Shown here: piece after piece, positions 8,326 through 16,137 of the stretch | How positions within the stretch are numbered: the first letter of the stretch is position 1 | Layout: each line of letters begins with the position of its first letter | DNA from: Kutzneria kofuensis | GTDB taxonomy: Bacteria; Actinomycetota; Actinomycetes; Mycobacteriales; Pseudonocardiaceae | Assembly (NCBI RefSeq): GCF_014203355.1 | Contig: NZ_JACHIR010000001.1 | Span: 1,116,001-1,180,000 of the forward strand | Reading direction: 5' to 3' | DNA length: 64,000 bases | Program-made: the position numbers and the translations under genes | The notes under the pieces: model-generated | The model's input: only the letters and a program-made list of their open reading frames with translations | What the model was told of the DNA's origin: nothing | Databases searched by the model: none

Positions 8326-8564
8326 CGGCGGTGGCGAGCATCGCTCATGATCGGCGGCGGGGCCGGGGGCCACCCAGATGGCCACCTGTGCCGGCCGGCG
8401 CGCCGATGCAGACTTGCTCCATCACGACCGGCATGCGGTCGCTTCTTCAGCAGAACTCGTCCGGCTCCTCCAGGCACTGGAACGCGTGGCCGGACGCCGA
8501 CATGAGTCAGGACGACGAGTTGACCGTGCGCGCAACGGACACCGCGCGAGGTGATGCCGCGTGA
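8322..8564 (+). CDS. Small ORF coupled to both neighbours (80 residues), unknown
   Basis: The GTG start at 8322 overlaps the regulator stop (GTGA), and its stop overlaps the GTG of KS-alpha at 8561 (GTGA again). Such double overlap is typical of translationally coupled operon genes. From an internal ATG (8406) onward the third codon positions are strongly G/C-biased. The first 28 residues are Arg/Pro-rich. The rest starts MQTCSITTGMRSLLQQNSSG and ends in an acidic tail, with no known domain. I do not recognise it. It may be a real 52-residue protein starting at 8406, a coupling ORF, or chance. Confidence 0.4.
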   Translation: MTAVASIAHDRRRGRGPPRWPPVPAGAPMQTCSITTGMRSLLQQNSSGSSRHWNAWPDADMSQDDELTVRATDTARGDAA

Positions 8565-9844
8565 CGAGGCGAGTGGTGATCACCGGCATGGGAGTGACCG
8601 CTCCCGGCGGTGTCGGGGTTCCCGCGTTCTGGGAACTGTTGACCACCGGGCGGCCGATGACCCGGGCGATCACCCTGTTCGATGCCACGCCGTTCCGGTC
8701 CCGCATCGCGGCGGAGTGCGACCTGCACCCGGCCGCGCATGGCGTGAACAGCCGGGACACCCGCTGGCTGGACCGCTACCTCCAGTTCGCCACCACCGCC
8801 ACCACCGAGGCGCTGCGCGGTTCGGGGCTCAACGCGGTCGAGGAGGACGAGTGGCGGGTCGGCGTGGTGATGGGCACCGCGCTGGGCTCGGCGGCCCTGC
8901 TGGAGCAGAACTACGTGGTGATGAGCGACGGTGGCGCCAAATGGGAACTGGACCACCAGTACGGCTCGCCGCATCTGCACCTGGCGTGGACGCCGAGCAT
9001 GCTCGGCGCGGAGATCGCCCGGCTCTGCGGCGCCCGCGGCCCGGTGCACACGGTGTCGAGCGGCTGCACGGCCGGGATCGACGCGGTCGGCTACGCCGCC
9101 CAGCTCATCCTGGACGGCGACGCCGACGTGGTGGTGGCCGGCGGCGCCGAGGCGCCGATATCGCCCGCGACCGTCGGCAGCTTCGACGCGATCGGGGTGA
9201 CGTCGTCGCGCAACGACGATCCCGAGCACTCCTGCCGCCCGTTCGACCGGGACCGCGACGGCTTCGTCCTCGGTGAGGGCGCCGCCGTCCTGGTCCTCGA
9301 GGAGCTCCGGCACGCGATCCGGCGCGGCGCGACCGTGCTGTGCGAGGTCGCCGGCTACGCCACGCTGAGCAGCGCGCACCACATGACCGGGTTGACCACC
9401 GACGGCCGGGTGCTCGCGGTGGCCATCACGCAGGTGCTCAACCAGGCCCGCCTGGGCCCCACGGAGATCGACTACATCAGCGCGAACGGCACCGGGACCC
9501 GGCAGAACGACCGGCACGAGACCAACGCGGTCAAGCTGGCCCTCGGGCAGAGCGCGTACTCGGTGCCCATGAGCTCGATCAAGTCCATGGTCGGGCACTC
9601 GCTCGGCGCCAGCGGGGCGATCGAGCTGGTCGCGTCCGCGCTGGCCATCGAACGCGGCGCGGTGCCGCCGACGGCCAACCTCACGGCGCCCGACCCCGAG
9701 TGCGATCTGGACTACGTCCCCGACACGGCCCGCGAGCACCGCGTCGACGTCGCGCTGTCGCTGGGCAGCGGGTTCGGCGGGTTCCAGTCCGCGATGGCCT
9801 TGCGCCGCCTCGATTCGGGCCTCGTGGAAACGAGCAGGCCGTGA
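8561..9844 (+). CDS. Type II polyketide ketosynthase alpha (KS-alpha)
   Basis: 427 residues, the usual length. The active-site Cys169 sits in VSSGCTAGIDAVGYA. Lys341 and His346 are in SSIKSMVGHSLGA. At 309, where actinorhodin KS has His in NAHGSGT, this protein has Asn (ISANGTGT). It forms the heterodimer with CLF that builds the poly-beta-keto chain from malonyl-ACP. The N-terminus (MTRRVVITGMGVTAPGG) and the gene order KS, CLF, ACP, aromatase most resemble spore-pigment (whiE-like) sets. No malonyl transferase is present, as is normal for type II systems, which borrow FabD. The start is GTG, coupled to the preceding small ORF. The product cannot be inferred beyond an aromatic polyketide. 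Confidence 0.93.
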   Translation: MTRRVVITGMGVTAPGGVGVPAFWELLTTGRPMTRAITLFDATPFRSRIAAECDLHPAAHGVNSRDTRWLDRYLQFATTATTEALRGSGLNAVEEDEWRVGVVMGTALGSAALLEQNYVVMSDGGAKWELDHQYGSPHLHLAWTPSMLGAEIARLCGARGPVHTVSSGCTAGIDAVGYAAQLILDGDADVVVAGGAEAPISPATVGSFDAIGVTSSRNDDPEHSCRPFDRDRDGFVLGEGAAVLVLEELRHAIRRGATVLCEVAGYATLSSAHHMTGLTTDGRVLAVAITQVLNQARLGPTEIDYISANGTGTRQNDRHETNAVKLALGQSAYSVPMSSIKSMVGHSLGASGAIELVASALAIERGAVPPTANLTAPDPECDLDYVPDTAREHRVDVALSLGSGFGGFQSAMALRRLDSGLVETSRP

Positions 9845-9886
9845 CCGAGCTTGCGAGGGAACCATTCAGCACTGCGACCGTGGTCG

Positions 9887-9924
9887 CGGACCTTCGTGCT
9901 CCGAGCGTTAGCGAGGAAGGTCCG
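9887..9924 (+). promoter_or_regulatory. RNA hairpin covering the CLF ribosome-binding site
   Basis: CGGACCTTC (9887-9895) pairs perfectly with GAAGGTCCG (9916-9924). The right arm contains the GGAAGG ribosome-binding site and the first base of the CLF GTG. A smaller stem (9874-9878 with 9883-9887) precedes it. Translation of CLF may therefore need the structure to be opened. Confidence 0.5.
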
Positions 9925-11135
9925 TGACCTCTGCGGCCGTGATCACCGGGGTCGGCCCGGTCGCGCCGGGCGGCGTCGGCACGACGGAGTTCTGGCGGGC
10001 CATCTGCGCGGGCCGCAACCAGTTGGCCCGGATCACCCGGTTCGACCCCGAGAACAACCCGGTCACCGTCGCCGGCGAGGTCGGGTTCGACCCCGGCGAG
10101 CTGATCGAGAACCGGTACCTGGTGCAGACCGACCGGGCCACCCAGCTCGGTCTGGCCGCCGCCGACCTCGCGATGGCCGACGCCCTGTTCTCGCCGCCGG
10201 CGCTCAATCCCTTCGCCGCCGGCGTGATCACCAGCAGCTGCGTCGGCGGCGCCGAGTCCGCGCAGCGCGCGCTGGGCACGCTGTGGAACTGCGGCCCGCA
10301 CCACGTCAGCCCGTACCAGTCGTTCGCGCCGAGCCATGCGGCGACGACCGGACAGGTGTCGGTCCGCGACACCATGAAGGGGCCGTGCGGAGTCCTCGTC
10401 ACCGACGAGGCCGGCGGGCTCGACGCGCTGGCGCACGCCCGGCGGGCCATCCGGCGCGGCGCCCGGATCATGATCGCGGGCGCTGCCGAGGCGCCGCTGT
10501 GTCCGTACGCGTTGGCGCCGCAGTACTCCGCGCGGATGCTCAGCGAGTCGGCCGATCCCGACGCCGCCTATCTCCCGTTCTCCCACGGCGCGAGCGGTTA
10601 CGCGCCGGCCGAGGGAGCCGCCATGTTCGTGGTGGAGTCGGCGGCCGACGCGGCCGAGCGGGGCAGCCGGCCCCGGGCCGTGATCGCCGGGCACGGCTCG
10701 ACCTTCAGCGCGGTCGCCGCCTTCGACCCGTCGGGCGAGGGGCTGGCGATGGCCTGCCGCAAGGCCCTCGCGGCGGCCGGCCGCCGGCCGGAGGACATCG
10801 ACGTCGTCTTCGCCGACGCGACCGCCGTCCCCACGGCCGACCGCGCCGAGGTCACCGTGATCAAGTCGCTGGTCGGCACGAAGGTCCCGGTGACCGCGCC
10901 CAAGGCCGGCTTCGGCCGGGCCTACGCCGGCGCCTCCGCGCTGGACGCCGCGGCCGCCGTGCTCAGCCTCGACCACGGGATCATCCCGCCGATCCCGGTG
11001 CTCGCCGAGCCGATCGACGACCTCGACTTCGTCGTCGGCGCCCCGCGCCGGGCCGAGTTGCGCACCGCGCTCGTGCTCGCCCGCGGGTACGGCGGCATGA
11101 ACTCCGCACTCGTCTTGCACCGCCCGGATCACTGA
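9924..11135 (+). CDS. Type II polyketide chain length factor (CLF, KS-beta)
   Basis: 403 residues. Same thiolase fold as KS-alpha but without the active-site Cys: the site reads LVTDEAGGLDALAHARR. CLFs usually have Gln in the EQAGG motif (Gln161 in the actinorhodin protein); here it is Glu162. The CLF pairs with KS-alpha, primes by decarboxylation and sets chain length. It begins 80 nt after KS-alpha, unlike the usual overlapping KS/CLF junction, and its GGAAGG RBS is inside a hairpin. The ACP follows after 67 nt, so the genes form one operon. Confidence 0.92.
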   Translation: MTSAAVITGVGPVAPGGVGTTEFWRAICAGRNQLARITRFDPENNPVTVAGEVGFDPGELIENRYLVQTDRATQLGLAAADLAMADALFSPPALNPFAAGVITSSCVGGAESAQRALGTLWNCGPHHVSPYQSFAPSHAATTGQVSVRDTMKGPCGVLVTDEAGGLDALAHARRAIRRGARIMIAGAAEAPLCPYALAPQYSARMLSESADPDAAYLPFSHGASGYAPAEGAAMFVVESAADAAERGSRPRAVIAGHGSTFSAVAAFDPSGEGLAMACRKALAAAGRRPEDIDVVFADATAVPTADRAEVTVIKSLVGTKVPVTAPKAGFGRAYAGASALDAAAAVLSLDHGIIPPIPVLAEPIDDLDFVVGAPRRAELRTALVLARGYGGMNSALVLHRPDH

Positions 11136-11202
11136 CGTCGTCGGCGACCTCCGGTCGCGTCCACCCGCGGTGCCCGCAACCCACCTGCGAAGGCGTTGAA
11201 CC

Positions 11203-11466
11203 ATGTCCTCGATCCCCGAGCTGACCTACCAGGAACTCGCGTCGGTCATCCTCAAGCGCGTCGGCATCACGGTGAACGTGCACCGGTTGAGCCACCGCCT
11301 GACGACGTTCGCGGACATCGGGGTGGATTCCCTCGGCCTGCTCGCCGTCGTCCGCGAGCTGGAGCACCGCCGCCGGGTCGACCTGGGCGCGACGGCGGCG
11401 CAGGACTGCCTGACACCCCGCCAGCTCATGACGCGCCTGCGCGAGGCCCAGAACGGCATGGTGTGA
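11203..11466 (+). CDS. Type II polyketide acyl carrier protein
   Basis: 87 residues. The phosphopantetheine site is Ser43 in the GVDSLGLLAVV motif. It carries the growing polyketide as a thioester for the KS-alpha/CLF pair. The RBS (GAAGG) lies before ATG 11203. The aromatase gene starts 3 nt after its stop, so the two are translated together. Confidence 0.92.
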   Translation: MSSIPELTYQELASVILKRVGITVNVHRLSHRLTTFADIGVDSLGLLAVVRELEHRRRVDLGATAAQDCLTPRQLMTRLREAQNGMV

Positions 11467-11469
11467 CCG

Positions 11470-11949
11470 GTGGCGGCGCACGTCGAGACCGAGGTCCTGA
11501 TCGGCGCGCCGGTGGACCTCACCTGGCGGCTGGCCAACGACATCGGGCACTGGCCCGACCTGTTCGGCGAGTACGCGTCGGTGCGACTGCTGCACCGCGA
11601 CGGCGCCGCGTCCCGGTTCCGGCTCACCGCACCGCCCGACGCCCGGGGCCGGGTGCTCACCTGGATCCTCGAGCAGATCAGCGACCCGACGCGCCGGACG
11701 GTGCACGCCCGGCGCGTCGGGCCGGGGCCGCTCGGGCAGCTGTCGGTCCGGTGGTGCTGCATTGGCATCGGCGGTATGGCGACACGCCTGCGTTGGATCC
11801 AGGACTTCGCGACGCGGCCGGACAGCCCGATCGACGACGCGGCGATGATGTCGCACCTGGACTTCGGCTCGAGCACGCGGCTGGATCGGCTGCGCCGCCG
11901 GGTCGAGTCGGTGGCTCGCGCCGAGCGGCTGGCCGGGGGCGCCGGGTGA
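11470..11949 (+). CDS. Polyketide aromatase/cyclase, SRPBCC (START-like) fold
   Basis: 159 residues. The opening HVETEVLIGAPVDLTWRLANDIGHWPDLFGEY is split by me as the family's beta-1 strand followed by a helix and the WPDLFGEY landmark. The family tail RWIQDF...APVDDAAM is present as RWIQDFATRPDSPIDDAAM. It matches the TcmN N-terminal domain/WhiE-ORFVI type that folds and aromatises the first ring of the ACP-bound chain. The downstream HxNxNSR segment is diverged (SHLDFGSSTR). No ketoreductase, second cyclase or oxygenase follows, so a short unreduced aromatic product or a decayed pathway is possible. GTG 11470 is the start, right after the ACP stop. Confidence 0.85.
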   Translation: MAAHVETEVLIGAPVDLTWRLANDIGHWPDLFGEYASVRLLHRDGAASRFRLTAPPDARGRVLTWILEQISDPTRRTVHARRVGPGPLGQLSVRWCCIGIGGMATRLRWIQDFATRPDSPIDDAAMMSHLDFGSSTRLDRLRRRVESVARAERLAGGAG

Positions 11950-11974
11950 GGACACCGGCGGGACCGCGGTGTTC
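11950..11974. terminator. Hairpin between the convergent aromatase and epimerase genes
   Basis: An 8-bp stem (11950-11957 with 11967-11974, one G-T pair) has a 9-nt loop. It is placed directly after the aromatase stop and before the end of the minus-strand epimerase. Confidence 0.5.
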
Positions 11975-11987
11975 TCCCGTCGCGGGG

Positions 11988-12896
11988 TCACATGGTGGAG
12001 CACCATAAATCGGCCAGGGAGGTCGCCAGCGCGATCCGGGGGCGCCAGCCCAGCGACCGCTCCGCGATGGTGACGTCCGCCTGCTGCCACGGGATCTCCG
12101 GAGCCGGCCCGGGCGTGGCGTCGCTTTCCCTTATCTGGCCCGGGAGTCCGACGATGCGCGTCATGGTGTCGGCGAGCGTGCGCAGCGGGACGCCGTGGCC
12201 GCTGCCCACGTTCACCACCGGCCAGTCCAGCGAGACCGCCGTGACCGCCGCCTCGACCGCGCCCGCGACGTCCCGGGCGTCGACGAAGTCCCGGACGACG
12301 TCCAGCGGTCCGAGCACGACATCGCCGTCCGTCCCGGCCGCCCGCCTGATCTCCGCCACGACCGGCCCGACGACGCTGTCCACCGACATCCCCGGCCCGA
12401 TGGCGCTGAACACCCGGAGCACGGTCGCCTCGAGGCCCGCGGTCCGCGCCGTCACGACCAGCCTGGTCGCGGCGAGCTTGGTGACGCCGTAGGGGCCCTC
12501 CGGGCGGACCGGAGCGTCCTCGTTGATCGGCCGTCCCACGTCGGCCACGCCGTACTCGGCCGAACATCCCAGGTGCACAAGGCGAATCGGCAGGTCGCTG
12601 TCCAGCAACGCCTCCACGAGGGACGATGTGGCCGTGACGTTGCCGGCGACCATCGTCGCCGGATCCCCGTTGGTGACGCCGGCGCAGTTGACCACGACGT
12701 CCGGCATCACGGCCTGGAGCATCGAGCCGATCGCGTCCGGCCCGCACACGCCGAGGTCGAGCGAGACGTGCCAGGGGGACGCGGCCAGCGGCGACCGGCC
12801 GGAGGTGATCACGGTGAGGTCCCGGTCGTGCGCGAGTCTCCGAAAGACATGGCGGCCGAGGAATCCGGCGGCGCCAAGGACCAGAACACGTCGCAT
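11988..12896 (-). CDS. NAD-dependent epimerase/dehydratase (extended SDR)
   Basis: 302 residues. The dinucleotide motif GAAGFLG is at about residues 8-14 and the catalytic YGVTK at about 138-142, preceded by the SAEYG segment. It shows the sugar-nucleotide epimerase/dehydratase/reductase pattern, including DFVDARDVA. It could act on an NDP-sugar or as a post-PKS reductase. It is convergent with the PKS operon and no glycosyltransferase is nearby, so the substrate is open. ATG 12896 was chosen: GAGGTG lies about 10 nt upstream and the Rossmann motif starts immediately. The frame is open to 12932. Confidence 0.8.
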   Translation of the reverse strand: MRRVLVLGAAGFLGRHVFRRLAHDRDLTVITSGRSPLAASPWHVSLDLGVCGPDAIGSMLQAVMPDVVVNCAGVTNGDPATMVAGNVTATSSLVEALLDSDLPIRLVHLGCSAEYGVADVGRPINEDAPVRPEGPYGVTKLAATRLVVTARTAGLEATVLRVFSAIGPGMSVDSVVGPVVAEIRRAAGTDGDVVLGPLDVVRDFVDARDVAGAVEAAVTAVSLDWPVVNVGSGHGVPLRTLADTMTRIVGLPGQIRESDATPGPAPEIPWQQADVTIAERSLGWRPRIALATSLADLWCSTM

Positions 12897-13353
12897 GCCG
12901 TTCTGCACCTCTTTCGCTAATCGGATCGGCACCGCCGGACAAGTCTCCGCAGGAGCGATCCACTACCACACAAGCGCGCGAGCACGGCCTCGATCTCATA
13001 CGCGCCCCGGTTCGACATCGAGCCGGAACCGTTGACGGTTGCCGGATCGCGTAACCGAGACGATCAAGCTCGCTACCGCTGGTCGATTATGGCCAAAACT
13101 CGTTATTTGTCCTACAAAGAACGGTATTCTTCACCCGTCCGATAACAACGGCCGGCCGGCCGCGCCGAGCGGCCCGACACCCTTCAACCGGTCGCGCGGC
13201 CACCATCACCCGAGTGCCGCAAGTTGCACATCTCAACGTGACGGCAGGTAGTCGCTCGTCGTCTGACGCCGAACAGCGCCCGAAGAACCTGACATAACAG
13301 ACAGAAGTGGTCGCTTTCGCTACTCTGCGTAGTCAATCGAGCAACACTCGCAT
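12897..13353. other. Intergenic stretch, no gene recognised
   Basis: About 450 bases. It contains an AT-richer segment around 13080-13150, a likely promoter for the epimerase on the minus strand. No ORF has codon bias or a good ribosome-binding site. A lasso precursor for the cyclases at 13.9-18 kb was looked for here and not found. Confidence 0.35.
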
Positions 13354-13935
13354 TCACCCACCTGAACCAGGTTCCGTTTCCCCCAGCTCAGCCGGGGAAT
13401 GAAGCCGAACCATAGTGAGCGCCGCCGGGACGAATTCGTACACACCAGATCCGCGCAGGCGGCTATCGGTGAACTTGTTTCGGTCGTCAAGCACCGCGAC
13501 GTGATCGATGGTCCGGACCGCGGCCATGTGGTGGGCCGCGACAAGAGGCCCACACTCCCGCACGCCCTTCCCCACGGTGTTCGTCAACACCAATTCGGCG
13601 AATTCGTCCAGATCGGCGGTCCGCGCGTCGACGAGCGGCGCGGCTGGACGCGTCGACAGCGGGCATCTGATCACGATCCGCGACCGCGGGCCACCGGCCC
13701 GGAAACGCGCCCGGATCGCTGCGGCCCTCGCACCGAACTGCCCGAACGGGCGGACGGCGCCCGGCCCCCGTTCGAGGTCGGCGGTCGGTGGCCCGGCGAA
13801 CACACCTCGGCCGGTGACCGAGGACGTGGGGCCCGCGTCGTCCGGCTCGCGCTCCGGCTTCGGTTCCTGCTCGTCATCGTCGCCGCGGTCAGCGCGGTGC
13901 CGGTCCGACGGGGCGAGCAGGTTCAGGTGCAACAC
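13354..13935 (-). CDS. Hypothetical protein downstream of the lasso cyclases
   Basis: 193 residues from GTG 13935; ATG 13974, overlapping the end of the preceding cyclase gene, is an alternative start. Codon-position bias supports coding. The first 80 residues are highly charged (Asp/Glu/Arg/Pro-rich) and probably disordered. The middle has ADLDEFAELVLTNTVGKGV and HVAVLDDRNKFT. The end reads YEFVPAALTMV, which recalls the Y-x-x-P-x-L motif of lasso leader peptides, though in the wrong setting (end of a longer protein). I recognise no family. It has neither the Cys-His-Asp pattern of a B2 leader peptidase nor an RRE pattern. It is coupled to the degenerate cyclase gene and may belong to that system. 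Confidence 0.45.
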   Translation of the reverse strand: MLHLNLLAPSDRHRADRGDDDEQEPKPEREPDDAGPTSSVTGRGVFAGPPTADLERGPGAVRPFGQFGARAAAIRARFRAGGPRSRIVIRCPLSTRPAAPLVDARTADLDEFAELVLTNTVGKGVRECGPLVAAHHMAAVRTIDHVAVLDDRNKFTDSRLRGSGVYEFVPAALTMVRLHSPAELGETEPGSGG

Positions 13936-13942
13936 GATGTGG

Positions 13943-15883
13943 TCATTCCTTCGCTTCCGATGGTTCGATGGCATCCGCCACGCCGTCCAGACCCACCTCG
14001 GCCAGATCCACCTCGGACGGATCCGCCTCGGCCAGGTCCGCGTAGCCCGGATCCGCCTCGGCCAGATCGCGCAGCCACCGTTCGCAACCGAACGTTCGGG
14101 ACAGCGCCACGCGCTCCGGCTCGGACTCCGGCATCCGGTCGCAGGCCGACCGCAACCGATCGGCGTCGACGAGCCCCAACCGGGCCAGCGCTGAGTCCTC
14201 GCACAACGCGAGGAGGTCGGAACGGGCCCGGTCGGGTGGGGCGGGCTCCGGGGCCGACAGCGCCGGCTCGATGGGACGACGCACCGTCGCGCCCGGGACG
14301 ACGCCGCGCATCGCCTCGACCAGCAGCGCCCGGTCCCGTCCGGGGCCCGTGCGCTCGTGCGGGCGGACGGCCAGGCACGCCTCCACCACCCGGTCGTCGA
14401 GGAACGGAGCCGCGAGCGCGACGCCGGCCGACGCGACCAGGGCGGCGAGACCGCGCACGCGGTAGGCCACCTGCCGGACGGCCCACAGCGCGTCGTGCCG
14501 GCCGCGGGTCCGGGCCAGTGGACGCACGTCCGCCGCCACTTCCGCGATCAGCTCGCGCACCGCGTCCGCGGCCTCGGCGGTCGCCCAGGCGGGCAGTCGA
14601 AAGGCGGATCCCCAGCCCGTCGGCGCGTTGTCGCCCGCCGGCAGGCCCGCCGTGAGCGCACCCCCCATGTCGACGAGCCAGTCACCGTAGTCGCGGCGGT
14701 CGGTCCAGATCTGCGCCACCGACCTCCGCGACCACCGCTGCGCCCCCCGATGGCCGCGGGCCCGGGACAACGCGAGGAACGGTCGGGTCAGCGCGAGGTC
14801 GCAGAGGTAGGCCGACCCACCTTGCAACACCTCGGACGCACCGCTGTCGGTCAGGTGCGCCCGGCAGCCCGCCACCGCCAGTTTGCGGGCCGTGGCAAGC
14901 ATGTTCGCCCGGTTCTCGATGCCGGTGAGCGGCTCGTCCCAGCCGGGTCCCGGCCCGGCCACGTCCGCGTACGGCGGCCGCACCTCCCAGGGCGACACCG
15001 CCAGCCGCCGAACGTCCGGAAGTCCCCGGGCCGCGCGCTCCACCGCGGGCGAGCCGTTGTCGCCGGCGGCGATCAGGACGGTGAGCTGCCGGCCGCTGCC
15101 GGCGGCCAGGTAGCAGATCGAGGCCGAGTCGATGCCGCCGGCGAGATCGCAACTCAGCGTCGGCTCCGTGTAGGCGCGGCCCCACACCGCGGTCTCCAGG
15201 GCCAGCCGCACCGCGCTCGCCCCCGAACGCAGCCCGAGGTTCGGCTCCGGTGGCTCCCACCATCGCACCACCTCGCCGGCTCCCGTGTCCGACACGCACA
15301 GGTAGCTGTCCCCCGGAACCGCGAAGACTCCTTGCCACAGCGCGGCATCCGCCAACGGGTACGGCGCGTTCGGCACGAGCAGCCGCGCGGCCAGCCACCT
15401 CCGGTCCACCGCGGCGCCGGTCATCCGGGCCAGCACGTCACCCCGGTCCGTCGCCACCGTGACGCCGTCGACCACGGCGTGGAACACCCTCCGCAGGCCG
15501 GAAACGCTGCCCTGGACCCGCGATCGGCCGTTCACCGACGCGATGAGGTGGAAACTGCCGGGAAGCGAGGCCGCGACCGCGTCGACGTCGGCCACGTCGC
15601 GGATCCGCGAGGCCCACTGCGCAAGCGCGGCGCCGCCGACCGGGCAGTGCCCCAGCACGGCCAGCCGCGTCGTGCCGGCCTCCGCGAGCAGGAACTCACC
15701 GTCCGGCCACCGACCCACCAGCCACGGCCGTCCCGAGCAGTGGTCGATCCGCGTGGCCGGTGTCGGGGCCGCGGCCTCGGCCGCGGTGGCTCGTTCGGTG
15801 TCGGGCAGCACGACGAACCACGCCGCGCCGGCCCGCGTCGCGGGCCGGCGCCGGTCCGGTCGCACGTCCCTGGTTGCGCCCAC
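13943..15883 (-). CDS. Lasso-cyclase-like protein (asparagine synthetase fold), degenerate ATP site
   Basis: 646 residues. The N-terminal half has the lasso-cyclase pattern (WFVVLPD, SGRPWLVGRWPD, GSFHLIASVNGR, SGLRRVFHA) without a catalytic glutaminase Cys. The C-terminal synthetase half has the PP-loop as AGGIDS (248-253) instead of SGGLDS. The GHGGDE metal/ATP segment reads DSGASE, with Ser350 where Asp is expected. The C-terminal landmarks (APFLDDRVVEACLAVRPHER, LVEAMRGVVP, DLLALCEDSALARLGLVDADRLR) are kept. The last 40 residues are an added acidic tail with a DLAEADP repeat. Cyclases of this family close the macrolactam of lasso peptides; here activity is doubtful. It lies 254 nt downstream of an intact paralogue, probably in one transcript. 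Confidence 0.8.
   Translation of the reverse strand: MGATRDVRPDRRRPATRAGAAWFVVLPDTERATAAEAAAPTPATRIDHCSGRPWLVGRWPDGEFLLAEAGTTRLAVLGHCPVGGAALAQWASRIRDVADVDAVAASLPGSFHLIASVNGRSRVQGSVSGLRRVFHAVVDGVTVATDRGDVLARMTGAAVDRRWLAARLLVPNAPYPLADAALWQGVFAVPGDSYLCVSDTGAGEVVRWWEPPEPNLGLRSGASAVRLALETAVWGRAYTEPTLSCDLAGGIDSASICYLAAGSGRQLTVLIAAGDNGSPAVERAARGLPDVRRLAVSPWEVRPPYADVAGPGPGWDEPLTGIENRANMLATARKLAVAGCRAHLTDSGASEVLQGGSAYLCDLALTRPFLALSRARGHRGAQRWSRRSVAQIWTDRRDYGDWLVDMGGALTAGLPAGDNAPTGWGSAFRLPAWATAEAADAVRELIAEVAADVRPLARTRGRHDALWAVRQVAYRVRGLAALVASAGVALAAPFLDDRVVEACLAVRPHERTGPGRDRALLVEAMRGVVPGATVRRPIEPALSAPEPAPPDRARSDLLALCEDSALARLGLVDADRLRSACDRMPESEPERVALSRTFGCERWLRDLAEADPGYADLAEADPSEVDLAEVGLDGVADAIEPSEAKE
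13991..14068 (-). repeat. 30-nt tandem repeat encoding an acidic DLAEADP tail
   Basis: About 2.6 in-frame copies of a 30-nt unit at the 3' end of the degenerate cyclase gene give DLAEADPGYA, DLAEADPSEV and DLAEVG. The copies differ by a few bases. No such tail is in the paralogue at 16138-17955. Confidence 0.7.
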
Positions 15884-16137
15884 CGCGTCCCCTAGTTCGA
15901 TCGAAAGACGTCAACGACTTCCACGCCCATCCGCGCCTCGCTCCCGCCGGCGGTCCCGGGCATCCCCGACCGATGCCCGGAACCACCGATGCCCGCAACC
16001 GCCCGCCTCAGGCCATCTCAGGACGTGAGCGCACCGATCGCCCAGACGACCTCCGGCCAGCGACGCGAATCGGCCACGCCACGCGAACGGGCCGATCGCC
16101 CGCCACCCACCGCGGTCCGGGTGAACGGCGGGCGCGG

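Noticed and set aside
8166-8477. Minus-strand frame opposite the coupled small ORF
   Set aside because: It runs into the 3' end of the regulator gene, has no RBS, and has weaker codon bias than the plus frame.
13320-13382. Minus-strand peptide end NLVQVGECECCSIDYAE as a lasso core
   Set aside because: It recalls a leader-plus-Cys core, but there is no start codon with an RBS nearby and the frame overlaps the 193-residue protein in another phase.
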